A stretch of 64,000 nt of DNA. It comes from Prochlorococcus sp. scB243_495L20. Its GTDB lineage: Bacteria > Cyanobacteriota > Cyanobacteriia > PCC-6307 > Cyanobiaceae. The notes below the pieces were generated by a model. It was not told the DNA's origin, did no database searches, and worked only from the letters and a program-made list of their open reading frames with translations. A program made the position numbers and the translations under genes. The stretch is from positions 1-64,000 of the forward strand of contig JFLX01000090.1 in NCBI GenBank assembly GCA_000634215.1. The letters run 5' to 3'. How positions within the stretch are numbered: position 1 is the stretch's first letter; the number at the start of each line of letters is the position of its first letter. Positions 25,999 through 32,917 of the stretch are shown one piece after another.

Positions 25999-26148
25999 AT
26001 GAAGTATCTCATCTCAAGCAAAAGATCAATAGCTTTATTTGGTATTGGAATAGTTGCTATAAGTATAGGATTAATATCCAAAAAAGTAATTAACTATCCA
26101 GCTGGAGGATGTATGAAAGGTACTCAAGCAATAACTTTTAATATCTAG
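25999..26148 (+). CDS. Small single-pass membrane protein, 49 residues
   Basis: ATG at 25999, TAG at 26146-26148. The product has a basic N-terminus (MKYLISSKRS), one hydrophobic helix (residues about 11-26) and a short polar tail with NYPAGGCMKGTQ. The positive-inside rule suggests the N-terminus faces the cytosol. A TATAAT sequence about 37 bases upstream of the start is a plausible promoter element. No family recognised; it resembles the many tiny membrane proteins seen in Prochlorococcus islets. Confidence 0.5.
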   Translation: MKYLISSKRSIALFGIGIVAISIGLISKKVINYPAGGCMKGTQAITFNI

Positions 26149-26171
26149 CCATTAATCATCTTACATTTTCC

Positions 26172-26560
26172 TTAATTCTTAAATCCAGTCAACTTTGATA
26201 ACTCTTTTAGTGAAAGTGTACCTAAAATTAGTTTTCCATTTATTTCCCATGTGGGAAACCCTTTAATTTTTTTATCAATGCATAATTGAGTTTGACTGTT
26301 TATGCCATCTCTTGCACATTCAACTACATTAAGTTCTCTATAAGCTTGCTTACCAAATAATTCACTTTGATTAAGGCAATTAGGACACCAATATGCTGAA
26401 TATTTAACTACACCATTATCTTTAGGTATTTTGCCAACTCGATTGAATCCTTAGTGCTTTCTGAGGAGACTATAAGTTCTCTCTGCTTATTTAAGTGGAA
26501 GCTATTTACAACATTTGAGAAAGGAAGCAAAATTAATAGTGGGATTAATAAGTGTTTCAT
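26172..26560 (-). pseudogene. Thioredoxin-like exported protein, interrupted by a frameshift
   Basis: Two frames together encode a thioredoxin-like protein of about 129 residues. The first (ATG at 26558-26560) gives a signal peptide, MKHLLIPLLILLPFSNVVNS, then SSESTKDSIELAKYLK and stops shortly after. The second continues with DNGVVKYSAYWCPNCLNQ, a CxxC active site, then GFPTWEING and LGTLSLKELSKLTGF. The frames join if one A is added to the short A-run around 26420-26424. The pattern matches the thioredoxin domain fused to cyanobacterial VKOR-type proteins, which form disulphides in exported proteins. It may be a true pseudogene, a sequencing error or a slippage site. Confidence 0.75.
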
Positions 26561-26709
26561 TTATTTACTACTTTTCCTCCATATTTTCTTACTACCTTAT
26601 CAAGCAAAATTCGTATATCTTTATTTTTAAGTTTCTCTATTTGCTGAAGATTTTCAAGAAGATCACATATTTGATCCTGTGTATCTTCATTAAATTCACT
26701 TACTGCCAT
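26557..26709 (-). CDS. Small hypothetical protein coupled to the thioredoxin-like gene
   Basis: A 50-residue protein from ATG at 26707-26709. Its TGA stop overlaps the ATG of the thioredoxin-like gene (ATGA at 26557-26560), a classic sign of translational coupling. The sequence is charged and probably helical (DQICDLLENLQQIEKLKNK, then VVRKYGGKVV). No membrane segment. The exact overlap makes this more than a chance frame. Function unknown. Confidence 0.6.
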   Translation of the reverse strand: MAVSEFNEDTQDQICDLLENLQQIEKLKNKDIRILLDKVVRKYGGKVVNK

Positions 26710-26798
26710 TTATATTTAGAGTTTTTACAATCCAATTTTAAATCAAAAGTAAATTTACATACTTATTGTATTTATATTTTTTTATTGCTATTTTTTTA

Positions 26799-26848
26799 AA
26801 GCGGGCTAAGGTTCATATCTCCACGAGGATTTAGTCCGCTTAATTTTT
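26799..26848 (+). terminator. Strong hairpin followed by T-run; terminator or small structured RNA
   Basis: Arms AAGCGGGCTAA (26799-26809) and TTAGTCCGCTT (26831-26841) pair over 11 positions with one G-U, making an unusually GC-rich stem for this genome. The 21-base loop could form a small inner hairpin. TAATTTTT follows, so on the plus strand it resembles an intrinsic terminator, yet no plus-strand gene ends nearby (the last one stops at 26148). It could also protect or end transcripts read from the other side. Confidence 0.55.
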
Positions 26849-26963
26849 AAAGATTCAATTTATATTGGATCCTTATTTAAGAAATTGATTAGAAATATTA
26901 AAAAATATTTATCTCTGTTTAATTTCTAAATTCCATTGAAAAGCATTCTTATATAAATATTAA

Positions 26964-26976
26964 TAGTGTGACACTA
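26964..26976. promoter_or_regulatory. Palindrome TAGTGTGACACTA next to the RHH gene stop
   Basis: A perfect 6+1+6 palindrome, one base beyond the stop codon of the RHH gene. Its 11-base core AGTGTGACACT is repeated exactly at 27358-27368 in the promoter of the same gene. It is probably a binding site for the RHH protein (inference). Confidence 0.5.
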
Positions 26977-26977
26977 T

Positions 26978-27343
26978 TTATTCAATAATGTGGTTATTTC
27001 GCTTCATAACTTTCTTAAAATATTTAAACTCAATAAATTCATGCATCATTTTGATATCATCAGATAATACTTTTTTATTAACTGCATATTCGTCCACATT
27101 AAGTGAAGAAATTTTATTTTCAGAAAATATTTCGTGATCAAAAGAAAAGTTTATAAAATCCCTATTGTTTTTCTGATTTTGACCATAAGATTCATTTAAC
27201 ACTCCTCGAGACCTTAACGCTTCCTCAACCAATAAACCTGTGACTTTTGACTGACTAAACTCATTAGCTGTGCACAATTTTTCAATAATTTCATGCACTT
27301 CTTCACTTGGCAAAAAACCAATTCTTTTCCTCGGAGAGGGCAT
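26978..27343 (-). CDS. Ribbon-helix-helix-type DNA-binding protein
   Basis: A 121-residue protein whose first 50 residues look like a ribbon-helix-helix fold: a short strand (RKRIGFLPS), a helix (EEVHEIIEKLCTANEF) and a second helix (SKVTGLLVEEALRSRG). The rest is polar and may mediate oligomerisation. RHH dimers bind short palindromes, and the gene is bracketed by copies of AGTGTGACACT at both ends, with a TATAAT box (27374-27379, read on the minus strand) lying between two such sites. I infer autorepression. No toxin gene is evident, so it need not be an antitoxin. ATG start at 27343. Confidence 0.65.
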   Translation of the reverse strand: MPSPRKRIGFLPSEEVHEIIEKLCTANEFSQSKVTGLLVEEALRSRGVLNESYGQNQKNNRDFINFSFDHEIFSENKISSLNVDEYAVNKKVLSDDIKMMHEFIEFKYFKKVMKRNNHIIE

Positions 27344-27357
27344 AATTAAAAAAGATT

Positions 27358-27390
27358 AGTGTGACACTTGCACATTATAAGTGTTGCACT
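27358..27390. promoter_or_regulatory. Promoter/operator between the RHH gene and a divergent small gene
   Basis: Two palindromes, AGTGTGACACT (27358-27368) and AGTGTTGCACT (27380-27390), flank a minus-strand -10 box TATAAT (27374-27379). A repressor bound to both would cover the -10 box and the transcription start of the RHH gene. The same sites lie 30-60 bases before the plus-strand gene at 27420 and could control it too. Confidence 0.5.
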
Positions 27391-27419
27391 ATATTTGATT
27401 TAAGTCAACTAATTTTGCT

Positions 27420-27572
27420 ATGCATATTTTATTATTTCCTGTCGGATTTATTCTTTGGTATCTAGCTTATGAAGCAAAACCTATCATTAATGATGAAGTA
27501 ACACTTAATTGGGAAGAAAAAAATACAATTAAAAGAAATAAACTTTTAAATATAATCAACGAAAGCTTTTAA
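27420..27572 (+). CDS. Small membrane protein, 50 residues, divergent from the RHH gene
   Basis: ATG at 27420, TAA at 27570-27572. The first 17 residues (MHILLFPVGFILWYLAY) form a short hydrophobic helix; the remainder (EAKPIINDEVTLNWEEKN...) is polar. It shares an intergenic region containing paired palindromes with the RHH gene and may be its regulatory target. The stop overlaps the next minus-strand gene by 4 bases. Function unknown. Confidence 0.55.
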   Translation: MHILLFPVGFILWYLAYEAKPIINDEVTLNWEEKNTIKRNKLLNIINESF

Positions 27573-27748
27573 AATTTACTGTTAATCGATTTTGACCATT
27601 CCTTGTGCTTATTATCTAGATCTGAGATTAACTGTTTTTGATAAGTAAATTTGAGTTGATTTTCGTTAAGTGATTTTTTTGTGATAATCATCTCTTTAGA
27701 GAAAAAAATTGGAGTGTTAGAACTCCTAATTTTTTTATTGCCTTCCAT
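27569..27748 (-). CDS. Small basic hypothetical protein, 59 residues
   Basis: ATG at 27746-27748, TAA at 27569-27571. Lysine-rich, soluble, probably helical in its second half (LKFTYQKQLISDLDNKHKEW). Its end overlaps the end of the convergent gene at 27420-27572 by 4 bases. No recognised motif. Codon use and neat fit support it, but without homologues it stays tentative. Confidence 0.45.
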   Translation of the reverse strand: MEGNKKIRSSNTPIFFSKEMIITKKSLNENQLKFTYQKQLISDLDNKHKEWSKSINSKF

Positions 27749-27910
27749 ATAATGAATTTATCTATTTTTTTATATGACTTAAAAGGTTATAGTCTCAATA
27801 TTTTTATATTATTTTTATATTTCCTTCATATGTGTTTTTAGCAAGTTTGTAAAAAAAAATTAGTTTATTAAATAATAAAGGCTATATTTAAACAAAATAT
27901 ATGTTTTATC

Positions 27911-28084
27911 ATGAATCTAAAGGAGAGAGGGATTACTGTTGGAGATTTACTAATAATTCTAATAATAATAATCACTTCTACAATATTAATTAAATCATTT
28001 AGCAAGGATAAGAAAACAACACTTAATTATAGTAATCAAGAGCAAGTTTCTTATAAGGAAAATAACTATCAAAAATTTATTTGA
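27911..28084 (+). CDS. Small membrane protein with prepilin-like N-terminus
   Basis: A 57-residue protein. The N-terminus MNLKERG, followed by ITVGD and a long aliphatic stretch (LLIILIIIITSTILI), looks like a type IV prepilin leader: a short charged segment ending in Gly 7, then a hydrophobic helix. The residue at +5 after the glycine is Asp where pilins usually have Glu. The tail (residues about 32-57) is polar. It could be a pilin-like minor subunit or simply a one-helix membrane protein. I recall similar short sequences in other Prochlorococcus genomes, but cannot verify this here. ATG start at 27911; possible extended -10 GGCTATATT about 30 bases upstream. Confidence 0.6.
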   Translation: MNLKERGITVGDLLIILIIIITSTILIKSFSKDKKTTLNYSNQEQVSYKENNYQKFI

Positions 28085-28194
28085 ATAGCTTATATAAATT
28101 ATTTATAAAACTCTTATTTAATTGAATTAACTATTAAGTATCTATTATGTAAATTTCAAGAATTAATAATTATCAAAAAATGAGTTTCTGTATT

Positions 28195-28371
28195 TTAAAT
28201 ATTTTGATTAAATGATTTAGAACTTTCCCATTTCAAGTTATCCTTTAAATCATTGATATCATTTGATATTGAAACTAAATTAACCATTTGAAGAATTTGA
28301 CTTTTATTTAGTCTATTAATAACAATAAGTTTATTAAGCATTTCTAAAACAGATTTATCATTAATATTCAT
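28195..28371 (-). CDS. Small hypothetical protein, 58 residues
   Basis: ATG at 28369-28371, TAA at 28195-28197. Asn/Leu/Ile-rich and predicted helical (VLEMLNKLIVINRLNKSQIL), without a clear membrane helix. It ends with a polar KWESSKSFNQNI tail. No motif recognised; it stands alone between two plus-strand genes. The length and amphipathic pattern are compatible with a real small protein. Confidence 0.4.
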   Translation of the reverse strand: MNINDKSVLEMLNKLIVINRLNKSQILQMVNLVSISNDINDLKDNLKWESSKSFNQNI

Positions 28372-28555
28372 TATTTGTATAAAAAGCTATGATCCTACAA
28401 TTCAAATATTTTATATTGTAATTTTAAAATTTCATTATATTTTTTATGCTAAATATAAAAAATATTTATAAAATCATCAAAAATAAAACTTTTACTTATA
28501 TGAAAATATCTTAAGCTCAGTTTCTTATAAATTCGTTTATTGTAAAAAGAAAAAA

Positions 28556-28726
28556 ATGAAAAAAAACTCCAAGAAAGATTACCTTAATAGAGATGAAGTT
28601 AATGAAATGATTGAATCAGCTTTAAGGAGACATAATAGAAGATCTACAATAATATCAAGCGTACTTGGCTGGATCTTAATTGGAGGTTATTCGTTTGGAC
28701 TTTTTCAAGCAGTTCAAAATGTCTAA
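28556..28726 (+). CDS. Small single-pass membrane protein, 56 residues
   Basis: ATG at 28556, TAA at 28724-28726. The N-terminal half is charged (KKDYLNRDEVNEMIESALRR), then RRHNRRS leads into one hydrophobic helix (about 31-50, TIISSVLGWILIGGYSFGLF). The arginines before the helix place the N-terminus in the cytosol. GC content and codon use are closer to housekeeping genes than the surrounding islet, and I believe it is a conserved picocyanobacterial protein (recognition, not verified). Function unknown. Confidence 0.6.
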   Translation: MKKNSKKDYLNRDEVNEMIESALRRHNRRSTIISSVLGWILIGGYSFGLFQAVQNV

Positions 28727-28789
28727 TTAATCTCAACATTAAATAAGAACTTCCTAAATGATAAATTAATATAAGACTAATAATTTTTT

Positions 28790-29011
28790 ATGAGGGAATA
28801 TATTAAGGCAAATCTTACAGTGATAAGAAAATATTTAAAAAAACGAAAAAAGTATACATCAAAATTAAATAATGCTTCGATAATGGAAGAATTCAAAGAA
28901 TGGAGCAAAGATCCATTACCTGAAACAGAATCAATATGGACTTTACCTGACTTAACGAGTAATGAAAGGCTAAAAAATTTTTGTCGCTCAATTAAGAAGG
29001 AAATAAGATAA
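28790..29011 (+). CDS. Hypothetical protein, 73 residues, basic
   Basis: A soluble, Lys-rich protein. The first 30 residues are strongly basic (VIRKYLKKRKKYTSK) and could bind nucleic acid; the second half reads MEEFKEWSKDPLPETESIWTL and ends in RLKNFCRSIKKEIR. No recognised domain. It converges on the small membrane gene at 29016 with 4 bases between the stops. ATG start at 28790. Confidence 0.5.
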   Translation: MREYIKANLTVIRKYLKKRKKYTSKLNNASIMEEFKEWSKDPLPETESIWTLPDLTSNERLKNFCRSIKKEIR

Positions 29012-29015
29012 GTTT

Positions 29016-29174
29016 TTAACTACCTAGTTGTATATGATTTACCTTTAAATAAAAATAACCCGCAAATCCAACTATATTCAAAATTAAAACGAAAATCCAA
29101 GCTCCAATTGGCTGATTAGAATCAAATTTTTTTATTTTAACTTTTTCCTTTAGTCTTTCAATATATTTAGCCAT
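29016..29174 (-). CDS. Small single-pass membrane protein, 52 residues
   Basis: ATG at 29172-29174, TAA at 29016-29018. A basic N-terminal part (MAKYIERLKEKVKIKKFDSN) precedes one hydrophobic helix (about 23-43, IGAWIFVLILNIVGFAGYF) and a short tail. Similar in design to the 56-residue protein at 28556. No family recognised. Confidence 0.5.
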   Translation of the reverse strand: MAKYIERLKEKVKIKKFDSNQPIGAWIFVLILNIVGFAGYFYLKVNHIQLGS

Positions 29175-29252
29175 AATTAAAAATATTAAAAAGAATATTT
29201 CTAATTATAGAGAGTTAAATTTTAAGGAATCTTAAATAAAATAAAATTTCTT

Positions 29253-29378
29253 TTAATTTGAATTTTTATTGTCAAGTCTGTTAATGGGATATTTAATTAA
29301 CTCCTTTTTTAGATTTTTTAAAAGTTTATTATGATTCAAAATTGTAAATTTCCTAGTAAAGGAATAATGCCATTTCAT
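29253..29378 (-). CDS. Possible small basic protein, 41 residues
   Basis: ATG at 29376-29378, TAA at 29253-29255. The product begins MKWHYSFTRKFTILNHNK and is rich in Lys and Asn. It lies in the 300-base gap before the peroxiredoxin gene, reading away from it. No other support; a chance frame is quite possible. Confidence 0.33.
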   Translation of the reverse strand: MKWHYSFTRKFTILNHNKLLKNLKKELIKYPINRLDNKNSN

Positions 29379-29418
29379 TGAATAAAAAAAAAACTTGCTA
29401 ATTCATTATTAATAAAAT

Positions 29419-29445
29419 TATAATACTTATTACGGTCAAAAAGAC
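29419..29445 (+). promoter_or_regulatory. Promoter -10 box and leader hairpin of the peroxiredoxin gene
   Basis: TATAAT at 29419-29424 is a consensus -10 box, putting the transcript start near 29431. The start of the message would then contain GGTC-AAAAA-GACC (29433-29445), a small hairpin in the 5' leader that could stabilise the RNA. The coding start is at 29476. No clear -35 box is seen, which is usual in this group. Confidence 0.5.
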
Positions 29446-29475
29446 CATACATAATTTAAATAAGGACAAATTTTC

Positions 29476-30060
29476 ATGAGCTTAAAAGTAGGCCAAGAAG
29501 CACCAAACTTTAGTGCTACCGCAGTATATGATCAAGAGTTTAAGGAGATTACACTTTCAGGTCTAAGAGGTAAATGGGTTGTTCTATTCTTTTACCCTCT
29601 AGATTTTACATTTGTATGTCCAACTGAAATCACAGCATTTAGTGATAGATACCAAGATTTCTCGGCACTTAATACGGAAATACTTGGTGTATCAGTTGAT
29701 AGCAAGCACTGTCATTTGGCTTGGATACAAACCCCAAGAAATGAAGGTGGTATAGGTGATATTAACTATCCGTTAGTTTCTGACTTAAAAAGAGAAATTT
29801 GCCAGGCTTACAATGTTCTAAATGATGATGGGGAGGCTGATAGAGGTTTATTTCTTATCAATCCCGAAGGAGTAGTTATGCATACGACTGTTAACAAGGC
29901 TCCTGTAGGTAGAAATGTTGATGAAACGCTAAGGATTCTTCAAGGCTATCAATACGTTGCGGCGAACCCCGATGAAGTGTGTCCAGCAAACTGGACCCCC
30001 GGGGAGAAAACAATGTTAGAGGACCCAAAAGGTAGTAAGGAATATTTTTCTGCGCTATAG
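29476..30060 (+). CDS. 2-Cys peroxiredoxin
   Basis: A typical 2-Cys peroxiredoxin (AhpC/Tsa family, 194 residues) that reduces hydrogen peroxide and alkyl hydroperoxides with electrons from thioredoxin. The peroxidatic cysteine is Cys 48 in [11 protein letters not shown]; the resolving cysteine is Cys 169 in [17 protein letters not shown] segment and a C-terminal EYF correspond to the GGLG and YF motifs of hyperoxidation-sensitive enzymes. It has its own promoter and ends near a strong hairpin (30130-30156). It is the first housekeeping gene to the right of the small-gene islet. ATG start. Confidence 0.95.
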   Translation: MSLKVGQEAPNFSATAVYDQEFKEITLSGLRGKWVVLFFYPLDFTFVCPTEITAFSDRYQDFSALNTEILGVSVDSKHCHLAWIQTPRNEGGIGDINYPLVSDLKREICQAYNVLNDDGEADRGLFLINPEGVVMHTTVNKAPVGRNVDETLRILQGYQYVAANPDEVCPANWTPGEKTMLEDPKGSKEYFSAL

Positions 30061-30075
30061 GAGAATTAGAAACAT

Positions 30076-30828
30076 TTAAGTAAGTAATGAGTAGTAAATA
30101 CTTATAAAAAAATAAAAAATAAATATATTCAAAAAGGGGATAACATCCTCTTTTTGAGGTTTGTGTACAATCCAATCGCTCAAATTAGTTTTATATGATA
30201 AAAAGGACCACGTATAAAAAGAAATTTCTATTGCGACTAGGATAAAAAGATTAATTAAATTTAGGTCATTTAAACCAAAATATCTATAAATATGAAACTG
30301 ATCATCAACACTCATATTAATAATTTGAAGATGCCAAAGATAGAGAGAAATCAAAATAAAATTTACCAATATTATTTTTTTTAAAAGAAACCTAGATTTC
30401 TTAAAAATTAATAGGATAGAAATTAAAAATATGAAAAAACATAACTGTGGAATATCCGGATTTGGGACATTAATTCCTTCAAGAAATAGATTAATTATAA
30501 GATCAAAATTTATATATATATAATCAGCTATTAAGAAAGAGAGAAATATTAAATTTATTGCTACTAAGAATAATAATCTTTTTCCTTTAATTATTTTTTT
30601 ACTATGGATTTTATCCTTAATAAAACTATAATCTGTATAGTTATTTAAAGAGTTTATATACACCAAAGATGGACATATTGCTCCGCTCAAATAGTAAAGG
30701 ATTAAATAAAAGGAAATATCATTAATATTGAGTGAATACAAATTAAACCATTGTTTTTGTACAAATGGAAGAATAAGTAAAAATGAAAGTTTAACAAATA
30801 ACTTCGTTGTATTGTTTTTAATTATCAA
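30076..30828 (-). CDS. Cyanobacterial polytopic membrane protein of unknown function
   Basis: A 250-residue hydrophobic protein with about six or seven membrane helices, for example residues 10-24, 34-55, 88-108, 126-160 and 190-212. Loops contain NYTDYSFIKDKIHSKK and NVPNPDIPQ. I do not recognise a defined family. The last helix-like segment (DVIPFLNIFIFYFFISIYYS) is encoded across a bidirectional terminator hairpin at 30130-30156, so the C-terminus may be a read-through extension. It lies downstream of ftsH-like gene on the same strand, 32 bases away, and converges on the peroxiredoxin gene. Confidence 0.65.
   Translation of the reverse strand: MIIKNNTTKLFVKLSFLLILPFVQKQWFNLYSLNINDISFYLILYYLSGAICPSLVYINSLNNYTDYSFIKDKIHSKKIIKGKRLLFLVAINLIFLSFLIADYIYINFDLIINLFLEGINVPNPDIPQLCFFIFLISILLIFKKSRFLLKKIILVNFILISLYLWHLQIINMSVDDQFHIYRYFGLNDLNLINLFILVAIEISFYTWSFLSYKTNLSDWIVHKPQKEDVIPFLNIFIFYFFISIYYSLLT
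30130..30156. terminator. Bidirectional intrinsic terminator inside the end of a coding region
   Basis: A 12-base-pair stem with one G-U pair and a 3-base AAC loop: the arms run from C30130 and to G30156. The A5 run in the left arm and the T5 run in the right arm let it act as a terminator in both directions (GGGGAT/ATCCTC then TTTTT). It sits 70 bases after the peroxiredoxin stop and within the 3' end of the convergent membrane protein gene. Confidence 0.7.
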
Positions 30829-30860
30829 GAAAATATTTTTTTTAATTTAAAGCAATTAAA

Positions 30861-32615
30861 TCAAACTTTCAACAATTTTGAAGTTGTTAATTTAAAAACT
30901 TTTTTATCTATAGTTTCTTGATTTAAAAGTATATCAACTAATTTATCCAGTAAGACTCTATTTTTTTTCAATATTTTTATTGAATTATTTAATGAAATTT
31001 TAGAAATATTTATGATTTCATTATCTATTCTAGAACTGGTATTTTCTGCTATAAGAGGCTTTCTTCTAAATAATCCATCTCCTAAATACATTTCATTATT
31101 ATCAGAATCCATTGAAATTGGTCCAATAATTGAAAATCCATATTTTGTAACCATTTCCCTTACGATATTTGTCGCATAAGAGATATCGTTTATGGAGCAT
31201 TGTGTAATTTCACCTTCACCAAAAACTATCGTTTCTGCTGCTCTTCCAGCTAGAGCAATTTCAATTTTTGAAAATAATAATTTTTTTGAAATCAATCCAC
31301 TAGAAATTACATCTTCATCAGGGCATATTTTTGTATATCCTCCTATGGATCCAGATCTAGGTAAAATCGTAATTTTATCAACTGATTCAATTCCATTTCT
31401 CACAGCAGATACAATTGCTCTACCTACTTCGTTATAAGCAATAATTTTTTTCATATTAGGAGAAGTTATTAATGAGCTTCTCAGGCCAATGGTAATTTTA
31501 TCAAGAGCATTTTCTATATGAAGATCATTGATTAATTTAGATTCGTCTCTTGCACAGTGAATAGCACTCTCGTTCATCAAGTTTGCAAGATCTGCTCCCG
31601 AAAATCCGACTGTTCTAGAAGCCCAATATCCTAAGTCAACATCGCTTGAAAGTGGTTTGGAAAGAGAGTGAACTGAAAGAATTTTTTTTCTTCCATCTAA
31701 ATCTGGAAGCATTACTTCAATTTTCCTATCAAATCTACCTGGTCTTAATAATGCTGCATCCAAAATATCTGGTCTATTTGTTGCTGCTAAAACAATAATC
31801 CCAGAATTATCAGCAAAACCATCTAATTCAGTTAGAAGCTGATTAAGGGTTTGTTCTCTTTCATCATTTCCACCTCCGATCCCAGACCCTCTTTGCCTAC
31901 CAATGGAATCAATTTCATCAATAAAAATTATACAAGGAGATTTTTCCTTAGCCTTAGAGAACAGATCACGAACTCGGCTTGCTCCAACACCAACAAAAAG
32001 TTCTACAAACTCTGAAGCCGATATTGAGAGAAAAGGTACTCCTGATTCACCAGCAATTGCTTTAGCTAATAATGTTTTTCCTGTCCCTGGTGGGCCTATT
32101 AGGAGAACTCCCTTAGGAACTTTCGCTCCAAGATTTTCAAATTTCTTTGGTTCTTTCAAAAATGTTATTACCTCTTTTAATTCCTCTGCGGCTTCAGGGA
32201 CGCCAGCTACATCGTCGAATCTCGTTTCTACATCATCAATAGTTACAAATTTAGATTGATTTTTGGTAAAACCAAAAGCTCTGGAGGCCAATTTTGATGA
32301 ACTCCTCAAGATTAAGACTATAGCTAATATGAAAATTAGGAAAAGACTTATTGAAGCGAATGAATTAGCAGCTGAGGCTTCTTTTCTACTATTGTTAATA
32401 GTTAGATCTACCTTATTTTCAGTAGCCTTTTCAAGGATTAATTGATCGTTGTAAAGGATAGGTATTTTAAATTTATCTCCATTTTTATACAGAACATCAA
32501 TTTCTCTCTCCCTTGGATAGAAGAATATTGATTCTATTTTCCCCGTCTCTATATCTTCTAGAAGATCCGAATAACTTGATTTAGAATCTGAATATGAGAA
32601 TTTTGATCTAAACAC
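30861..32615 (-). CDS. FtsH-like AAA protein without protease motif (pseudoprotease)
   Basis: A 584-residue FtsH homologue. The AAA module is intact: Walker A GPPGTGKT at 174-181, Walker B IIFIDEID at 229-236, and the second region of homology [20 protein letters not shown] at 278-297. In the protease domain the zinc motif HExxH is replaced by NEVGR (residues 395-399), so both zinc histidines are lost, while the later [13 protein letters not shown] block and an Asp in the third-ligand region remain. Only one membrane helix (about 88-104) is present; the normal first helix is missing and an in-frame stop lies just before the GTG start. Similar inactive FtsHi proteins in chloroplasts form ATP-driven motor complexes. 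The likely role is unfolding or assembly without proteolysis, perhaps with active FtsH subunits (inference). Confidence 0.9.
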   Translation of the reverse strand: MFRSKFSYSDSKSSYSDLLEDIETGKIESIFFYPREREIDVLYKNGDKFKIPILYNDQLILEKATENKVDLTINNSRKEASAANSFASISLFLIFILAIVLILRSSSKLASRAFGFTKNQSKFVTIDDVETRFDDVAGVPEAAEELKEVITFLKEPKKFENLGAKVPKGVLLIGPPGTGKTLLAKAIAGESGVPFLSISASEFVELFVGVGASRVRDLFSKAKEKSPCIIFIDEIDSIGRQRGSGIGGGNDEREQTLNQLLTELDGFADNSGIIVLAATNRPDILDAALLRPGRFDRKIEVMLPDLDGRKKILSVHSLSKPLSSDVDLGYWASRTVGFSGADLANLMNESAIHCARDESKLINDLHIENALDKITIGLRSSLITSPNMKKIIAYNEVGRAIVSAVRNGIESVDKITILPRSGSIGGYTKICPDEDVISSGLISKKLLFSKIEIALAGRAAETIVFGEGEITQCSINDISYATNIVREMVTKYGFSIIGPISMDSDNNEMYLGDGLFRRKPLIAENTSSRIDNEIINISKISLNNSIKILKKNRVLLDKLVDILLNQETIDKKVFKLTTSKLLKV

Positions 32616-32746
32616 TAATCTTTATAAGTGATTAATAAAGCATATATGCTTATTTAAAAAATTGACGTATATAAACAAAATATACTCAAAAGTTTTGGAG
32701 ATAACCAGTTAAAGGTTATATTATTATATGGAAATAAAGAAACAGA

Positions 32747-32914
32747 ATGGCTGTACCAAAGAAGAAAAAATCAAAGAGCAAAAGGAACCAAAGGCACGCT
32801 GTTTGGAAAGGAAAAGCAGCAATAGCAGCTCAAAAAGCTATATCTTTAGGTAAATCAGTTTTAACTGGGAAAGCTCAAGGATTTGTTTATCCTATTGAGG
32901 AAGAAGAAGAGTAG
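32747..32914 (+). CDS. rpmF: 50S ribosomal protein L32
   Basis: A 55-residue basic large-subunit protein. [20 protein letters not shown] is the family N-terminus; the later [15 protein letters not shown] tail is acidic, as in cyanobacterial L32. ATG at 32747, TAG at 32912-32914. It is too short for most gene finders' cut-offs but unmistakable. It is divergent from the ftsH-like gene and converges on the Ycf20-like gene with 3 bases between stops. Confidence 0.95.
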   Translation: MAVPKKKKSKSKRNQRHAVWKGKAAIAAQKAISLGKSVLTGKAQGFVYPIEEEEE

Positions 32915-32917
32915 CTT

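Noticed and set aside
26515-26799. Plus-strand frame of 94 codons, very hydrophobic
   Set aside because: It lies opposite the coupled 50-residue gene and the thioredoxin-like gene, whose ATGA overlap and signal-peptide/CxxC features are specific. The hydrophobicity reflects T-rich antisense DNA.
25643-29378. High-light-inducible (Hli) proteins in the small-gene islet
   Set aside because: None of the small products has the chlorophyll-binding ExxNGRxAMxG motif.
31192-32445. Plus-strand frames of 60-118 codons opposite the ftsH-like gene
   Set aside because: They are antisense shadows of the conserved AAA domain.
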